From: a virus
Length of the DNA stretch: 53,738 bases
IMG/VR virus record: IMGVR_UViG_3300020578_000107
Location: 1 to 53,738 of that record
Reading direction: 5' to 3' (one strand)
A model generated the notes under the pieces. It saw nothing but the letters and a program-made list of their open reading frames with translations, did no database searches and was not told the DNA's origin. Below, piece after piece: positions 35,315 to 44,529 of this stretch. Numbering within the stretch: position 1 is the stretch's first letter; each line of letters begins with the position of its first letter. Made by a program: the position numbers and the translations under genes.

Positions 35315-37507
35315 ATGGCGACTCCTCAATTATCTCCAGGCGTACTCGTCCGAGAGGTTGATCTAACAGTAGGAAGAGCTGATAATGTTTTAGATAATAT
35401 TGGAGCAATTGCGGGTCCTTTTGCTCTTGGTCCAGTTGAAGAACCTATTGACATTACCACAGAACAAGAACTTATCAATGTCTTTGGAAAGCCTCTTTCC
35501 ACGGACTCACAATATGAGTATTGGATGAGTGCATCGTCTTTCCTTTCATATGGCGGTGTTCTTAAAGTAGTTAGAGCCGATGATACCTCACTTGTGAATG
35601 CAAATGCTATTCGCAATTCTTCTGGCGTCTCAACTGCCGGAGAACCAACACTTAAAATTAAGAATTTTGATGATTATGAAGCAAATTATGCAGATGATAT
35701 TGCTAACTATATTTTTGCAGCAAAGAACCCAGGAACATGGGCAAATAACTTAAAGGTTTGTGTCATTGACGATAAAGCAGATCAAATTCTTCAAGTTGGT
35801 GCTGCTGCTACCGCTGCTGTAACAGTTGGAACTGCAGTAACAACATCACTTACTAATGTTGTTTCTGCTGGTGTCGGAAATACTTCACTTTTCAGTGGAT
35901 ATCTAAAAGGAATTGTTACTGGAATTGGTGCTAGCACAGTTGATGTGAAGATAACTTCACTTGTTGCAACAAATGGAACTCAAACAGCAGTTACTTATGC
36001 ACCAAATTCAAGACTACAATCATTTAAAGCTGCTACAAGTGGTGGCAACCTAACGGTTTCCTTTATCAATAGTGGTGGATCTGGAATTGCAACAGCCACA
36101 ATTAATACTGGCACTACTCCAATTTTAGATTGGTATGATGAACAAGTTCTAACACTAACCAATGGATCCATCTATTGGAACTCAATTGCTCCTAAACCAG
36201 GAACAACCCAACATGCTGTAAATAGAAATGGTAAGAGTGACGAAATTCACGTAGTTCTTGTAGATGATCTTGGAACAGTAACTGGAATTCAAGGTAATCT
36301 TTTAGAAAAACACATTGGACTATCAAAAGCATCAGATGCTATCTCGGCAGTAAATTCTCCACAAAAAATATGGTGGAAAAATTATCTTGCAGTATATTCA
36401 AACTATGTTTATGTTGGAGACAACCCATCCGATGATCTAAATGTTAATGAAGATGTGGTTCCTGTTGGATTTAGTGGTGGATTTACTCCATTCACGACTG
36501 CACAGGGTCTCTGGAATCAGGATGCCCAAAGCAGAACTTATAGTGCTATCGGTAACGTCACTTATACTTTAAGTGGTGGAAATAACTATACTAATGGAAT
36601 GACAGCTACCCTAGGAAATCTGATCACAGCATACAATCTCTTCTCAAATAGAGATGAGGTACAAGTTGATTATCTGATCATGGGTCCTGGATTGGGAAAT
36701 AAGTTTGAATCACAAGCAAAAGCAAATCATCTGATTTCTATTGCCAATCAAAGAAAAGATTGTATTGCCGTAATTTCACCACATCGCGCAGATGTTGTGG
36801 ATATTACCAATTCAGATACCCAAACTGATAATATTCTAGAATTCTTCTCTCCACTTTCTTCTTCATCATATACAGTATTTGATAGTGGATATAAGTACAC
36901 TTATGATAGATTTAACAATAGATTCCGTTACCTTCCCTGTAACCCAGATGTTGCTGGATTGATGGTTAGAACAAGTATTGCCGCATATCCATGGTTCTCT
37001 CCCGCTGGACAGCAAAGAGGAATTCTGAACAATGCGATCAAACTTGCATACAATCCATCAAAAGCACAGAGAGACCAACTTTATCCACTAAGAGTTAATT
37101 CGATTATTAACAAACCCGGAATTGGAATTCTACTTTTTGGCGATAAAACCGCACTTGGATATGCGTCTGCCTTTGACAGAATTAATGTTCGCCGTCTCTT
37201 CTTGACCGTTGAACAGGCTCTCGAAAGAAGTGCTCAGGCTCAACTATTCGAACTGAATGATGAAATTACCAGAGCAAATTTCAGAAACATTGTTGAGCCA
37301 TACCTCCGCGATGTTCAAGCAAAGCGCGGTCTTTACGGATTCTTGGTAGTTTGTGATGCATCAAACAATACTCCTGATGTTATTGATAATAATGAATTCA
37401 GAGCTGATATTTACCTGAAACCCGCCAAGTCTATTAACTATGTCACACTTACCTTTGTTGCTACTAGAACAGGAGTAAGTTTTGAAGAAGTTGCTGGTAC
37501 TGTTTGA
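35315..37507 (+). CDS. 18: tail sheath protein gp18
   Basis: The contractile sheath subunit; 730 residues against 659 in T4. The N-terminus (ATPQLSPGVLVREVDLTVGR, then IGAIAGPFALGPVEEPIDIT and LINVFGKP) is the standard sheath start. The C-terminal half has YPWFSPAGQQRGILNNA, VRRLFLTVEQALERS and the terminal strand region (INYVTLTFVATRTGVSFEEV) that links neighbouring subunits. A variable Ala/Thr/Val-rich insert lies at about residues 160-270. A GGAG ribosome binding site lies seven bases upstream, in a leader with two late promoter boxes. Confidence 0.96.
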   Translation: MATPQLSPGVLVREVDLTVGRADNVLDNIGAIAGPFALGPVEEPIDITTEQELINVFGKPLSTDSQYEYWMSASSFLSYGGVLKVVRADDTSLVNANAIRNSSGVSTAGEPTLKIKNFDDYEANYADDIANYIFAAKNPGTWANNLKVCVIDDKADQILQVGAAATAAVTVGTAVTTSLTNVVSAGVGNTSLFSGYLKGIVTGIGASTVDVKITSLVATNGTQTAVTYAPNSRLQSFKAATSGGNLTVSFINSGGSGIATATINTGTTPILDWYDEQVLTLTNGSIYWNSIAPKPGTTQHAVNRNGKSDEIHVVLVDDLGTVTGIQGNLLEKHIGLSKASDAISAVNSPQKIWWKNYLAVYSNYVYVGDNPSDDLNVNEDVVPVGFSGGFTPFTTAQGLWNQDAQSRTYSAIGNVTYTLSGGNNYTNGMTATLGNLITAYNLFSNRDEVQVDYLIMGPGLGNKFESQAKANHLISIANQRKDCIAVISPHRADVVDITNSDTQTDNILEFFSPLSSSSYTVFDSGYKYTYDRFNNRFRYLPCNPDVAGLMVRTSIAAYPWFSPAGQQRGILNNAIKLAYNPSKAQRDQLYPLRVNSIINKPGIGILLFGDKTALGYASAFDRINVRRLFLTVEQALERSAQAQLFELNDEITRANFRNIVEPYLRDVQAKRGLYGFLVVCDASNNTPDVIDNNEFRADIYLKPAKSINYVTLTFVATRTGVSFEEVAGTV

Positions 37508-37542
37508 TTTTAATTAAAACAAAAACAAGGAGGAACTAAAAA

Positions 37543-38109
37543 ATGGCAAACTCTATTCAGGATTTCAAATCAGCACTTATTGGTGGTGGTGCTCGTCCCA
37601 ATTTATTTGAAGTAACTATTCCAACTCCACCCAGTGGAGTAACTCTAACTGCCAACTTCCCTATTCTATGCAAAGCAGCAAATCTTCCTGCATCAACTAT
37701 TGGATCTATTGATGTTCCATTTAGAGGAAGAGTATTTAAGGTTGCTGGTGATAGAACATTTGATACTTGGTCCATTACTGTCATCAATGATCAAGATTTT
37801 CTTATCAGAGATGCTATGGAAGCTTGGATGCAATCAATTGGACAATATGCAGATGGCAGTGGTGCAACTGATCCAAGTACTTATATGTGCAACGCATATG
37901 TTAAGCAGTTTAGGAGAGGTAATAGCACCGTTGGAAAAAATACCCAAACTGGTTCTGGTTTAGAAACTGCTGCCACATATAAATTCTACGATATTTTCCC
38001 AACAAACGTCAGTGCAATCGACCTCTCATATGATAGCTCTGATCAAATTGAAGAGTTTACTGTCGAATTCCAAGTTCAATACTGGACTCCCTCTACTGAG
38101 GAATCATAA
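37543..38109 (+). CDS. 19: tail tube protein gp19
   Basis: The inner tube subunit; 188 residues against 163 in T4. The start (IQDFKSALIGGGARPNLFEV) and FRGRVFKVAGDRTFDTWSIT are typical, with a C-terminal IEEFTVEFQVQYW strand. It has one of the best Shine-Dalgarno sequences in the window (AAGGAGGAA, about 37527-37535), consistent with the large amounts needed. It follows the sheath gene by 35 bp and probably shares its transcript. Confidence 0.95.
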   Translation: MANSIQDFKSALIGGGARPNLFEVTIPTPPSGVTLTANFPILCKAANLPASTIGSIDVPFRGRVFKVAGDRTFDTWSITVINDQDFLIRDAMEAWMQSIGQYADGSGATDPSTYMCNAYVKQFRRGNSTVGKNTQTGSGLETAATYKFYDIFPTNVSAIDLSYDSSDQIEEFTVEFQVQYWTPSTEES

Positions 38110-38115
38110 TAAATA
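38108..38115 (+). promoter_or_regulatory. late promoter-like box before gp20
   Basis: AATAAATA starts at the gp19 stop codon and is followed by a GAGGAAGG purine stretch; the gp20 ATG is at 38143. Confidence 0.45.
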
Positions 38116-38142
38116 GAGGAAGGTAAAATTAAAAAATAAATT

Positions 38143-39816
38143 ATGGCAAGACTGTTTGGTTTTTCAATTGAAGATAAAGAGCCATTGCCTCAGACTGCGG
38201 TTTCCCCCGTTCCTCCCAATAATGAGGACGGGGTTGACCACTACATGAGTAGTGGCTTTTTTGGTTCATATGTAGATCTGGAAGGTGTTTATAGAACAGA
38301 ATTTGAATTAATTAAAAGATATCGTGAAATGGCGCTTCATCCAGAAGTTGATAGTGCCATTGAAGATATTGTAAATGAAGCGATTGTTTCGGATAGCAAT
38401 GATGTTCCGGTGCAAATTGATCTAGACAATCTAAATGCTAGTGATGGGATAAAGAAAAAAATACGTCAAGAATTTAAATATATTTTAGATCTTTTAGATT
38501 TTGATAAAAAATCTCATGAAATTTATAGGAATTGGTATATTGATGGTAGAATCTTTTACCATAAAATTATAGATTTTAAAAATCCTCAAGAAGGGATTAA
38601 AGAACTTCGATACATTGACGCAATGAAAATGCGTTATGTAAGGAAAGAAAAGAAAAAAGATAATGATAGTAGATTAAGAAATATTCAAGTTATTCAAACT
38701 GATAATCCTATGGATTATGAGTTTCCTGAACTAGAAGAATATTTTATTTACAATCCAAGAACAATTTACCCATCAGCAAATCCAGGTCAAACTGGTGCTA
38801 GTCAGGGAATTAAAATTGCAAAGGACGCCATTACCTATTGCACATCTGGACTTGTAGATAGAAATAAAGGAAATACATTATCTTATCTACACAAAGCAAT
38901 TAAATCTCTCAATCAACTTCGCATGATTGAAGACTCTCTGGTTATCTATCGTCTGTCACGCGCACCAGAAAGAAGAATTTTCTACATCGATGTGGGTAAT
39001 CTTCCCAAGGTCAAAGCAGAACAATATCTGCGTGATGTCATGATGCGTTATCGTAATAAGTTAGTTTACGATGCAAGTACTGGCGAAGTTCGTGATGATA
39101 AAAAAATGATGGCGATGCTTGAAGATTTCTGGCTTCCAAGACGTGAGGGTGGTAGAGGAACGGAAATTACAACTCTCCCCGGTGGACAAAATCTTGGGGA
39201 AATCACTGACATTAATTATTTTCAAAGTAAACTTTATAGATCTCTAAACGTTCCACCATCTAGAATGGATGGAGAAGGTGGATTTAATCTTGGCAGATCA
39301 TCCGAAATTCTACGGGACGAGTTAAAGTTCACCAAATTTGTTGGTCGTTTGAGAAAAAGATTCTCAAATGTGTTTAATGATATGCTAAAAACTCAACTGA
39401 TTCTCAAAAATATAGTAACCACAGAAGATTGGGAAATCATGAGTCAGCATATTCAATATGACTTCTTATATGATAATCATTTCTCTGAATTAAAAGATGC
39501 GGAATTGATGAACGAAAGACTGACGATGGTTGCAACAGCAGAATCATATGTTGGAAAATATTTTTCTCAGGACTATGTGCGTAGAAAGATTCTTCGCCAA
39601 ACTGATGAAGAAATCATTGAACAAGATAAGTTGATCGAAAAAGAAATTAAAAATGGTATTATTCCAGACCCAAATACTTTAATCGATCCAACAACTGATG
39701 CCTCAATGAATTCAAATGCATCTATGGATTTGGGAGCACCTATTATGGAACCAGATCTAGAATCCCAATCAAAGGTGGTTAAACCGCCAGAAATGCCCAA
39801 CGGGGGTGAAATATAA
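38143..39816 (+). CDS. 20: portal vertex protein gp20
   Basis: The portal protein, 557 residues against 524 in T4, forms the ring through which gp17 pumps DNA. Typical segments are FGSYVDLEGVYRTEFELIKR and EMALHPEVDSAIEDIVNEAI (about residues 40-85), IDGRIFYHKIIDFKNPQEGI, LRYIDAMKMRYVRKEKK and RLSRAPERRIFYIDVGNLP (about 275-293), then NVPPSRMDGEGGFNLGR. The variable acidic tail ends in PPEMPNGGEI. A late promoter-like box lies upstream and another overlaps its stop. Confidence 0.96.
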   Translation: MARLFGFSIEDKEPLPQTAVSPVPPNNEDGVDHYMSSGFFGSYVDLEGVYRTEFELIKRYREMALHPEVDSAIEDIVNEAIVSDSNDVPVQIDLDNLNASDGIKKKIRQEFKYILDLLDFDKKSHEIYRNWYIDGRIFYHKIIDFKNPQEGIKELRYIDAMKMRYVRKEKKKDNDSRLRNIQVIQTDNPMDYEFPELEEYFIYNPRTIYPSANPGQTGASQGIKIAKDAITYCTSGLVDRNKGNTLSYLHKAIKSLNQLRMIEDSLVIYRLSRAPERRIFYIDVGNLPKVKAEQYLRDVMMRYRNKLVYDASTGEVRDDKKMMAMLEDFWLPRREGGRGTEITTLPGGQNLGEITDINYFQSKLYRSLNVPPSRMDGEGGFNLGRSSEILRDELKFTKFVGRLRKRFSNVFNDMLKTQLILKNIVTTEDWEIMSQHIQYDFLYDNHFSELKDAELMNERLTMVATAESYVGKYFSQDYVRRKILRQTDEEIIEQDKLIEKEIKNGIIPDPNTLIDPTTDASMNSNASMDLGAPIMEPDLESQSKVVKPPEMPNGGEI

Positions 39817-39819
39817 ATA
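39812..39819 (+). promoter_or_regulatory. consensus late promoter TATAAATA
   Basis: An exact match to the T4 late promoter overlaps the gp20 stop codon, 27 bp before the gp67-like gene. Confidence 0.6.
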
Positions 39820-39845
39820 CAACAGTCATTCATTAATGAATTAAA

Positions 39846-40016
39846 ATGGAAGAACTCTTAGATATGATTGTTACTGATGAATCCCCCATTCAAATCAGTG
39901 ATAAAATTAAAGAACTTCTCTTTGCAAAATCAGCGGAGAAAATCGATTCTTTTCGTCCATCAGTAGCATCTAATATGTTTGATGAGGATGAAATTGAAGA
40001 TTTTGGGGAAGAATAA
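39846..40016 (+). CDS. 67: prohead core protein, gp67-like
   Basis: A 56-residue acidic protein starting MEELLDMIVTDESPIQISDK and ending MFDEDEIEDFGEE. In T4 the genes between portal 20 and protease 21 are 67 and 68, of which gp67 is an 80-residue, very acidic prohead core component. Position, size class and the acidic tail support a gp67-like role; sequence similarity alone would be weak. It would be packed inside the prohead and degraded by gp21. Confidence 0.62.
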   Translation: MEELLDMIVTDESPIQISDKIKELLFAKSAEKIDSFRPSVASNMFDEDEIEDFGEE

Positions 40017-40024
40017 TAATAATT

Positions 40025-40032
40025 AATAAATA
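40025..40032 (+). promoter_or_regulatory. late promoter-like box before the 40057 gene
   Basis: AATAAATA lies 24 bp before the ATG at 40057. Confidence 0.5.
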
Positions 40033-40056
40033 ACTAAAAGTGTACTATAAAAAATA

Positions 40057-40608
40057 ATGGCTCATAGACCAGTTGGATCTGGATCCTCGTTTGCATTTAC
40101 TGCAGGTGCTGCATCCACATCATCTTCTTTTTCAGTTCAATCAAGTGTTTTGAGAGTTACTGCTGTTAGTGGTGCCGCCCATGTTTTAATTGGAGGTAAT
40201 CCATCAGCGACAAATGCAGACTATTTTGTAGCATCAGGGCAAACAGTTACTCTTGCTCTTACCAAAGCATCAAATCGTGTTGTTGGAGTTACAACAGGAT
40301 CCACGACAACCATTGTCGTTCCAGAAGGAACACAAGTTCCTTTTGGTGTAGGTGATTATGTAAGTCTATCTGCAAGTGGACAATCATATTATGATTTTAC
40401 TCACAAACAAGTTTTGTCAGTTGATACTTCTTCTGGTGTCAATGGGTATTTCCAGACAAGAATGATCGTTGATCATAACAGTACCGGTATTGCAACGGCA
40501 TTTGTATCACCAGATTCAACCGTTTCTTTATCAAACAAAATTTCTGCATATGGGGTCGGTTCAGGAACTTTATACCATCAACAAGTTCAAATCACAGGAG
40601 ACGCTTAA
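40057..40608 (+). CDS. virion structural protein, possible capsid decoration
   Basis: A 183-residue Ser/Thr/Gly/Val-rich, beta-type protein starting MAHRPVGSGSSFAFTAGAAS, with segments SGAAHVLIGGNPSATNADYF and ASGQTVTLALTKASNRVVGV. There is no signal peptide. Proteins with this pattern stand between gp20 and gp21 in other cyanophages and are listed as structural (recollection). The beta-only composition and capsid-gene location make a head decoration or head-vertex protein plausible, but this is inference. Confidence 0.65.
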   Translation: MAHRPVGSGSSFAFTAGAASTSSSFSVQSSVLRVTAVSGAAHVLIGGNPSATNADYFVASGQTVTLALTKASNRVVGVTTGSTTTIVVPEGTQVPFGVGDYVSLSASGQSYYDFTHKQVLSVDTSSGVNGYFQTRMIVDHNSTGIATAFVSPDSTVSLSNKISAYGVGSGTLYHQQVQITGDA

Positions 40609-40609
40609 A

Positions 40610-41260
40610 ATGAAACTTATTAGAGAAGAGATCGAAAAAGTAGAAGTTCTTACTGAAACAGTAAACGGCAAAAAAACTCTCTATATTCAAGGACCTTTCC
40701 TACAAACTGAACAACCAAACAGGAACAATAGAATCTATCGTATGCCTGTTATGGAAAGAGAGGTAAAGCGTTATACTGAACAATATGTAAACAAGGGTCG
40801 TGCTCTTGGAGAACTTGGTCACCCTGATGGACCTACTGTAAACCTTGATAGAGTCTCGCACAAAATTGTTTCTCTTGAACAAAGAGGAAATGATTTTATT
40901 GGAAAAGCACAAATCCTATCAACTCCAATGGGTAAGATTGCAGAGTCACTTCTTAAAGAAGGAGTTACTCTTGGCGTTTCTTCTCGTGGTATTGGTTCAG
41001 TAAGACCAACAAAAGAAGGATATAATGAAGTTGGTGAAGATTTTATGCTTGCAACTGCTGCTGATATTGTTGCTGATCCTTCTGCCCCTGATGCTTTTGT
41101 TCAAGGTATTATGGAAGGCAAAGAGTGGGTATGGGATGGTGGCATCCTAAGAGAAAAGTATGCAGAAAGGGCACAAAGACGTATTAATACGCTTGTAGAC
41201 CAAAGAAAACTTGAAGAGCATAAATTAAACTTATTTAATGATTTCTTAAATAGTCTTTGA
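40610..41260 (+). CDS. 21: prohead core protease gp21
   Basis: The maturation protease, 216 residues against 212 in T4. The longer frame from 40469 is a shadow; the ATG at 40610 (MKLIREEIEKVEVLTETVNG) follows a CAGGAG ribosome binding site and gives the family length. Catalytic features are His71 in ALGELGHPDGP and Ser124/125 in TLGVSSRGIGS, with ADIVADPSAPDAFV behind them. In T4 this enzyme cuts scaffold and capsid proteins after (Leu/Ile)-x-Glu; a matching site is visible in gp23. Confidence 0.93.
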   Translation: MKLIREEIEKVEVLTETVNGKKTLYIQGPFLQTEQPNRNNRIYRMPVMEREVKRYTEQYVNKGRALGELGHPDGPTVNLDRVSHKIVSLEQRGNDFIGKAQILSTPMGKIAESLLKEGVTLGVSSRGIGSVRPTKEGYNEVGEDFMLATAADIVADPSAPDAFVQGIMEGKEWVWDGGILREKYAERAQRRINTLVDQRKLEEHKLNLFNDFLNSL

Positions 41261-41271
41261 AATTATTAAAA

Positions 41272-41279
41272 TATAAATA
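41272..41279 (+). promoter_or_regulatory. consensus late promoter TATAAATA before gp22
   Basis: An exact TATAAATA, followed by an overlapping AATAAATA (41276-41283), lies 36 bp before gp22 and probably drives gp22 and gp23. Confidence 0.65.
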
Positions 41280-41315
41280 AATATAGATTTCATACAGGAA
41301 AATCGGAGAGTTCAA

Positions 41316-42455
41316 ATGTCTCGTGGTAAAAATTTACAAGAAATGGAAGTAGGCACTAAGCAATCCAAAACTGCTGTCAATGCCAGTGCGAAGCCAGCAG
41401 ATTCAATGGATACGTCAGGTGCCGGATCTTATGAAGATCTAGGAGGTCCTACCCCACAAAACTATAAGCCAGATGATGATTCAGCAAAGTTGAAAACACC
41501 TGGCACAACTTTAAAGCAAGTTAGAGATGTGGTTAATAAGGGCGCATCTGCTGCAGACCCAATCAAGGGTATGAAAGAAGAAGAAGAACTTGAAGATGAA
41601 GATCTTATTGAAGAAGAAATTGATGAAGATGAAGAAATTTTAGAGGATAAAGAAGAAGAGGAAGATGAGGAAGAGGGAGAAGAGGAAGATGAGAACGAAG
41701 AAGAGGAAGAAGTGGTAGAGGAAGAGTTTGACATTGAAGAAGATGTTAATGCTCTCCTAGAAGGTGAAGATCTTTCCGAGGAATTCCAAGAGAAAGCACG
41801 CATTATCTTCGAAGCTGCTCTTCGCTCAAAAGTTTCCGACATTAAGGAATCCCTAGAAGAGCAGTATGCAGCTGCTCTTCTAAAAGAAGTAGAAGTAATT
41901 AAAGAAGCACTTTCAGAGCGTGTAGATTCTTATCTAGAGTACGTCTCTGATGAGTGGTTCGCTGAGAACGCACTTACAATCGAGCACGGTCTCAAAACTG
42001 AAATGACTGAATCATTCCTCCAAGGAATGAGAGGACTTTTTGAAGAACATTATGTAACAATCCCTGAAGATAAATATGATGTGCTTGAGAGCATGGTAGA
42101 AAAACTTGATGAAATGGAAGAAAAACTCAACGAGCAAATCGAGAAAAACGTCTCCCTTAACAAGCGTCTCGCAGAGTCGGTTGCTGATGGGATTTTAGAT
42201 CAAGTCTCCGAAGGTCTCGCACAGACACAGAAAGAGAAGCTAGCTTCACTTGTTGAAAGTGTTGAGTTTGAAAGTGAAGAAGAATATCGTGAAAAACTGG
42301 AGACTTTAAGGGAATCATATTTCCCAACAAAGGGCATCTCTCCATCAGCTAAAACAGAAACCTTGTCTGAAGGTGTAGATTCTGCACCTGAAACTTACTC
42401 TGGTTCTATGGAAAGATATCTAAGAACTCTTGGTAGTTTTAGCAAAAATAACTGA
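41316..42455 (+). CDS. 22: prohead scaffold core protein gp22
   Basis: The major scaffold, 379 residues (T4 gp22 269 aa). Residues about 88-146 are almost entirely Glu and Asp, and the remainder is predicted long helix and coiled coil (AALRSKVSDIKESLEEQYAA; MVEKLDEMEEKLNEQIEKNV). Several (Leu/Ile)-x-Glu sites, such as LSE near the C-terminus, could be cut by gp21. The position between gp21 and gp23 is the T4 order. A GGAG sequence 9-12 bases upstream supports the start. Confidence 0.92.
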   Translation: MSRGKNLQEMEVGTKQSKTAVNASAKPADSMDTSGAGSYEDLGGPTPQNYKPDDDSAKLKTPGTTLKQVRDVVNKGASAADPIKGMKEEEELEDEDLIEEEIDEDEEILEDKEEEEDEEEGEEEDENEEEEEVVEEEFDIEEDVNALLEGEDLSEEFQEKARIIFEAALRSKVSDIKESLEEQYAAALLKEVEVIKEALSERVDSYLEYVSDEWFAENALTIEHGLKTEMTESFLQGMRGLFEEHYVTIPEDKYDVLESMVEKLDEMEEKLNEQIEKNVSLNKRLAESVADGILDQVSEGLAQTQKEKLASLVESVEFESEEEYREKLETLRESYFPTKGISPSAKTETLSEGVDSAPETYSGSMERYLRTLGSFSKNN

Positions 42456-42500
42456 ATTTAATATTAGTCAAACGTAAACATTCACAAAAGGTAAACGCAA

Positions 42501-43910
42501 ATGTTCCATTCAGAGCATCTGCAGGAAAAGTGGGCTCCACTCCTCAACTATGAGGGTCTTGATCCAATCAAAGATTCCCATCGTAAGGCGGTAACCGCTG
42601 TCCTGCTAGAAAACCAAGAAAGATTTTTAAGAGAGCAATCCTCTTTTGAGAGCGCAGGTTCATTCCTAACAGAAGCACCAACCAACGCAGTTGGTAATGG
42701 TGGATTCACCAGCGCAGGTGGAACCAACACCGCAGGTTTTGATCCAGTTCTAATCTCACTCATTCGTCGTTCAATGCCCAACTTGGTCGCTTATGACCTC
42801 GCTGGCGTTCAACCAATGAGTGGTCCTACTGGACTCATCTTCGCAATGCGTTCACGCTACACCAGTCAGAGTGGCACCGAAGCTTTCTACAACGAAGCAG
42901 ATACCGCATTCTCTGGTCAGCCTGCTGGTCTGGACGACGCTAATGGTTTCAGCGATGCTATCGCTGGTATGGGTACTACTGCACAGGCAGGTTCAAACCC
43001 AGCACTGCTCAACCCAGTTGGCAGCGCAAACTCAACCGGTTACAACGTTGGTCAGGGTCTAAGAACTGATTCAGCTGAGAACCTTGATGGTGTTGGTGCA
43101 GATGCATTCAACCAGATGGCATTCTCGATCGAGAAAGTCACCGTTACTGCAAAGTCACGCGCTCTGAAAGCTGAGTACTCACTAGAACTCGCTCAGGACC
43201 TCAAGGCTATTCATGGTCTGAATGCAGAAGCTGAGTTGGCAAACATTCTGTCAACTGAGATTCTTGCAGAAATCAACCGTGAAGTCATCAGAACCATCTA
43301 CAAGGTTGCTGAGCAAGGTGCAGTTCAAAACGTTGCAACTGCTGGTGTATTCGACCTCGACGTTGACTCCAACGGTCGTTGGTCAGTTGAGAAGTTCAAG
43401 GGTCTACTCTTCCAAATCGAGCGTGATGCTAACGCAATCGCACAAAGAACTCGTCGCGGAAAGGGCAACATCATCATGTGCTCTGCTGACGTTGCTTCAG
43501 CACTGACCATGGCTGGTGTTCTCGATTACACCCCAGCACTCAACGCTAACCTCAACGTTGATGACACTGGCAACACCTTCGCAGGTGTTCTCCAAGGTAA
43601 GTACAGAGTATACATCGATCCATATTCTGCAAACCTCACCGCCAGCAACACTGCTCCTTCTAACCAGTACTATGTTGTTGGTTATAAGGGTTCCAGCCCA
43701 TATGATGCTGGTCTGTTCTATTGCCCATATGTTCCTCTCCAAATGGTTCGTGCCGTTGGTGAGAACTCCTTCCAGCCCAAAATTGGCTTCAAGACTCGTT
43801 ATGGTCTTGTTGCTAACCCATTCGCTGAAGGAACTAACCAAGGTGGTGGTGCTCTTCGTGTTAACCAAAACCGTTACTACAGAAGAGTTGCTGTTAAGAA
43901 CCTCATGTGA
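42501..43910 (+). CDS. 23: major capsid protein gp23
   Basis: The HK97-fold head protein, 469 residues (T4 521). The N-terminus (LQEKWAPLLNYEGLDPIKDS) and PVLISLIRRSMPNLVAYDLA, then GVQPMSGPTGLIFAMRSRY are highly typical. A gp21 cleavage site is visible as FLTE-A (after Glu58), matching the T4 cut after Glu65 in position and type. C-ending codons (AAC, TTC, ATC, CTC, ACC) are much more frequent here than in neighbouring tail genes, as expected for the most abundant virion protein. No gp24 vertex gene is seen in the window, as in other cyanophages. Confidence 0.97.
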   Translation: MFHSEHLQEKWAPLLNYEGLDPIKDSHRKAVTAVLLENQERFLREQSSFESAGSFLTEAPTNAVGNGGFTSAGGTNTAGFDPVLISLIRRSMPNLVAYDLAGVQPMSGPTGLIFAMRSRYTSQSGTEAFYNEADTAFSGQPAGLDDANGFSDAIAGMGTTAQAGSNPALLNPVGSANSTGYNVGQGLRTDSAENLDGVGADAFNQMAFSIEKVTVTAKSRALKAEYSLELAQDLKAIHGLNAEAELANILSTEILAEINREVIRTIYKVAEQGAVQNVATAGVFDLDVDSNGRWSVEKFKGLLFQIERDANAIAQRTRRGKGNIIMCSADVASALTMAGVLDYTPALNANLNVDDTGNTFAGVLQGKYRVYIDPYSANLTASNTAPSNQYYVVGYKGSSPYDAGLFYCPYVPLQMVRAVGENSFQPKIGFKTRYGLVANPFAEGTNQGGGALRVNQNRYYRRVAVKNLM

Positions 43911-43932
43911 TCCAATTTCACATGTAAATTCT

Positions 43933-43960
43933 GGGGGGTCTCAAAGACTCCCCTTTTTTT
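43933..43960 (+). terminator. strong rho-independent terminator after gp23
   Basis: A 9-bp stem with one wobble (GGGGGGTCT/AGACTCCCC), a CAA loop and seven T form a textbook terminator 22 bp after the capsid stop. It ends the highly expressed head operon. Confidence 0.93.
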
Positions 43961-43962
43961 AT

Positions 43963-43969
43963 CTAAATA
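43963..43969 (+). promoter_or_regulatory. late promoter-like CTAAATA before gp3
   Basis: CTAAATA directly follows the terminator and precedes the ATG at 43981 by only 11 bp. This is closer than at other genes, so it is a weak call. Confidence 0.35.
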
Positions 43970-43980
43970 TTTAAAAAAAC

Positions 43981-44529
43981 ATGACCAGGGCACAGATTGA
44001 TAATAGAAACTTTTTATCACCTACTGGGTTTAAGTTTACTTTAACAAGAACACCTAAGGTTGCATTTTTTTGCAATCAAGCAAATATTCCAGACTTGACA
44101 CTGGGAGTTGCAGTTCAACCAACATATCTAAAAGATATTGATACACCAGGAGATAAAATTTCTTTTGGTGATTTATCACTTAGATTTCTTGTTGATGAAA
44201 ATTTAGAAAACTACATGGAAATCCAAAATTGGATTCGTGGATTGGGATACCCAGAAAAACTAAGTGAGTTTGCAGATTTGCAAAATTCAGGAACAGTTCA
44301 AGGAAATTATGCAAAAGATCGCCAAAACATATATTCTGATGGAACTTTACAAGTATTAACTAGCAGTCAGATTCCAAATTTCCAAATATCATTTAAAGAC
44401 TTATTTCCATATTCTTTATCAACAATGACATTTGACGCAACAGATACTGATATACAATACTTTACAGCAGACGTAAGTTTCAAGTATACTATCTACAATA
44501 TAGTAGATCTTAGTGGCAATTCTCTATGA
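43981..44529 (+). CDS. 3: tail completion protein, gp3-like
   Basis: A 182-residue protein starting MTRAQIDNRNFLSPTGFKFT, with RTPKVAFFCNQANIPDLTLG and a beta-rich middle (KISFGDLSLRFLVDENLENY, then WIRGLGYP). It looks like the tail-tube fold, and its size is close to T4 gp3 (176 aa), the tube-end terminator. Cyanophages encode such a gene between gp23 and uvsY, annotated as gp3 from memory. Its stop overlaps the uvsY start by four bases (ATGA), suggesting coupled translation. Confidence 0.68.
   Translation: MTRAQIDNRNFLSPTGFKFTLTRTPKVAFFCNQANIPDLTLGVAVQPTYLKDIDTPGDKISFGDLSLRFLVDENLENYMEIQNWIRGLGYPEKLSEFADLQNSGTVQGNYAKDRQNIYSDGTLQVLTSSQIPNFQISFKDLFPYSLSTMTFDATDTDIQYFTADVSFKYTIYNIVDLSGNSL

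Noticed and set aside
40469-40609. 47-aa N-terminal extension of gp21
   Set aside because: It overlaps the real 40057 gene in another frame. The ATG at 40610 has a CAGGAG site and gives the T4-like length.
41462-41842. Minus-strand Ser-rich ORF of 126 aa
   Set aside because: It is the complement of the Glu/Asp-rich gp22 codons (GAA/GAG/GAT give Ser-rich reverse readings), not a gene.
43222-43974. Second-frame ORFs of 94 and 152 aa inside and after gp23
   Set aside because: They arise from the GC-richer codons of gp23 in another frame; the second also runs through the terminator, so it is not a gene.
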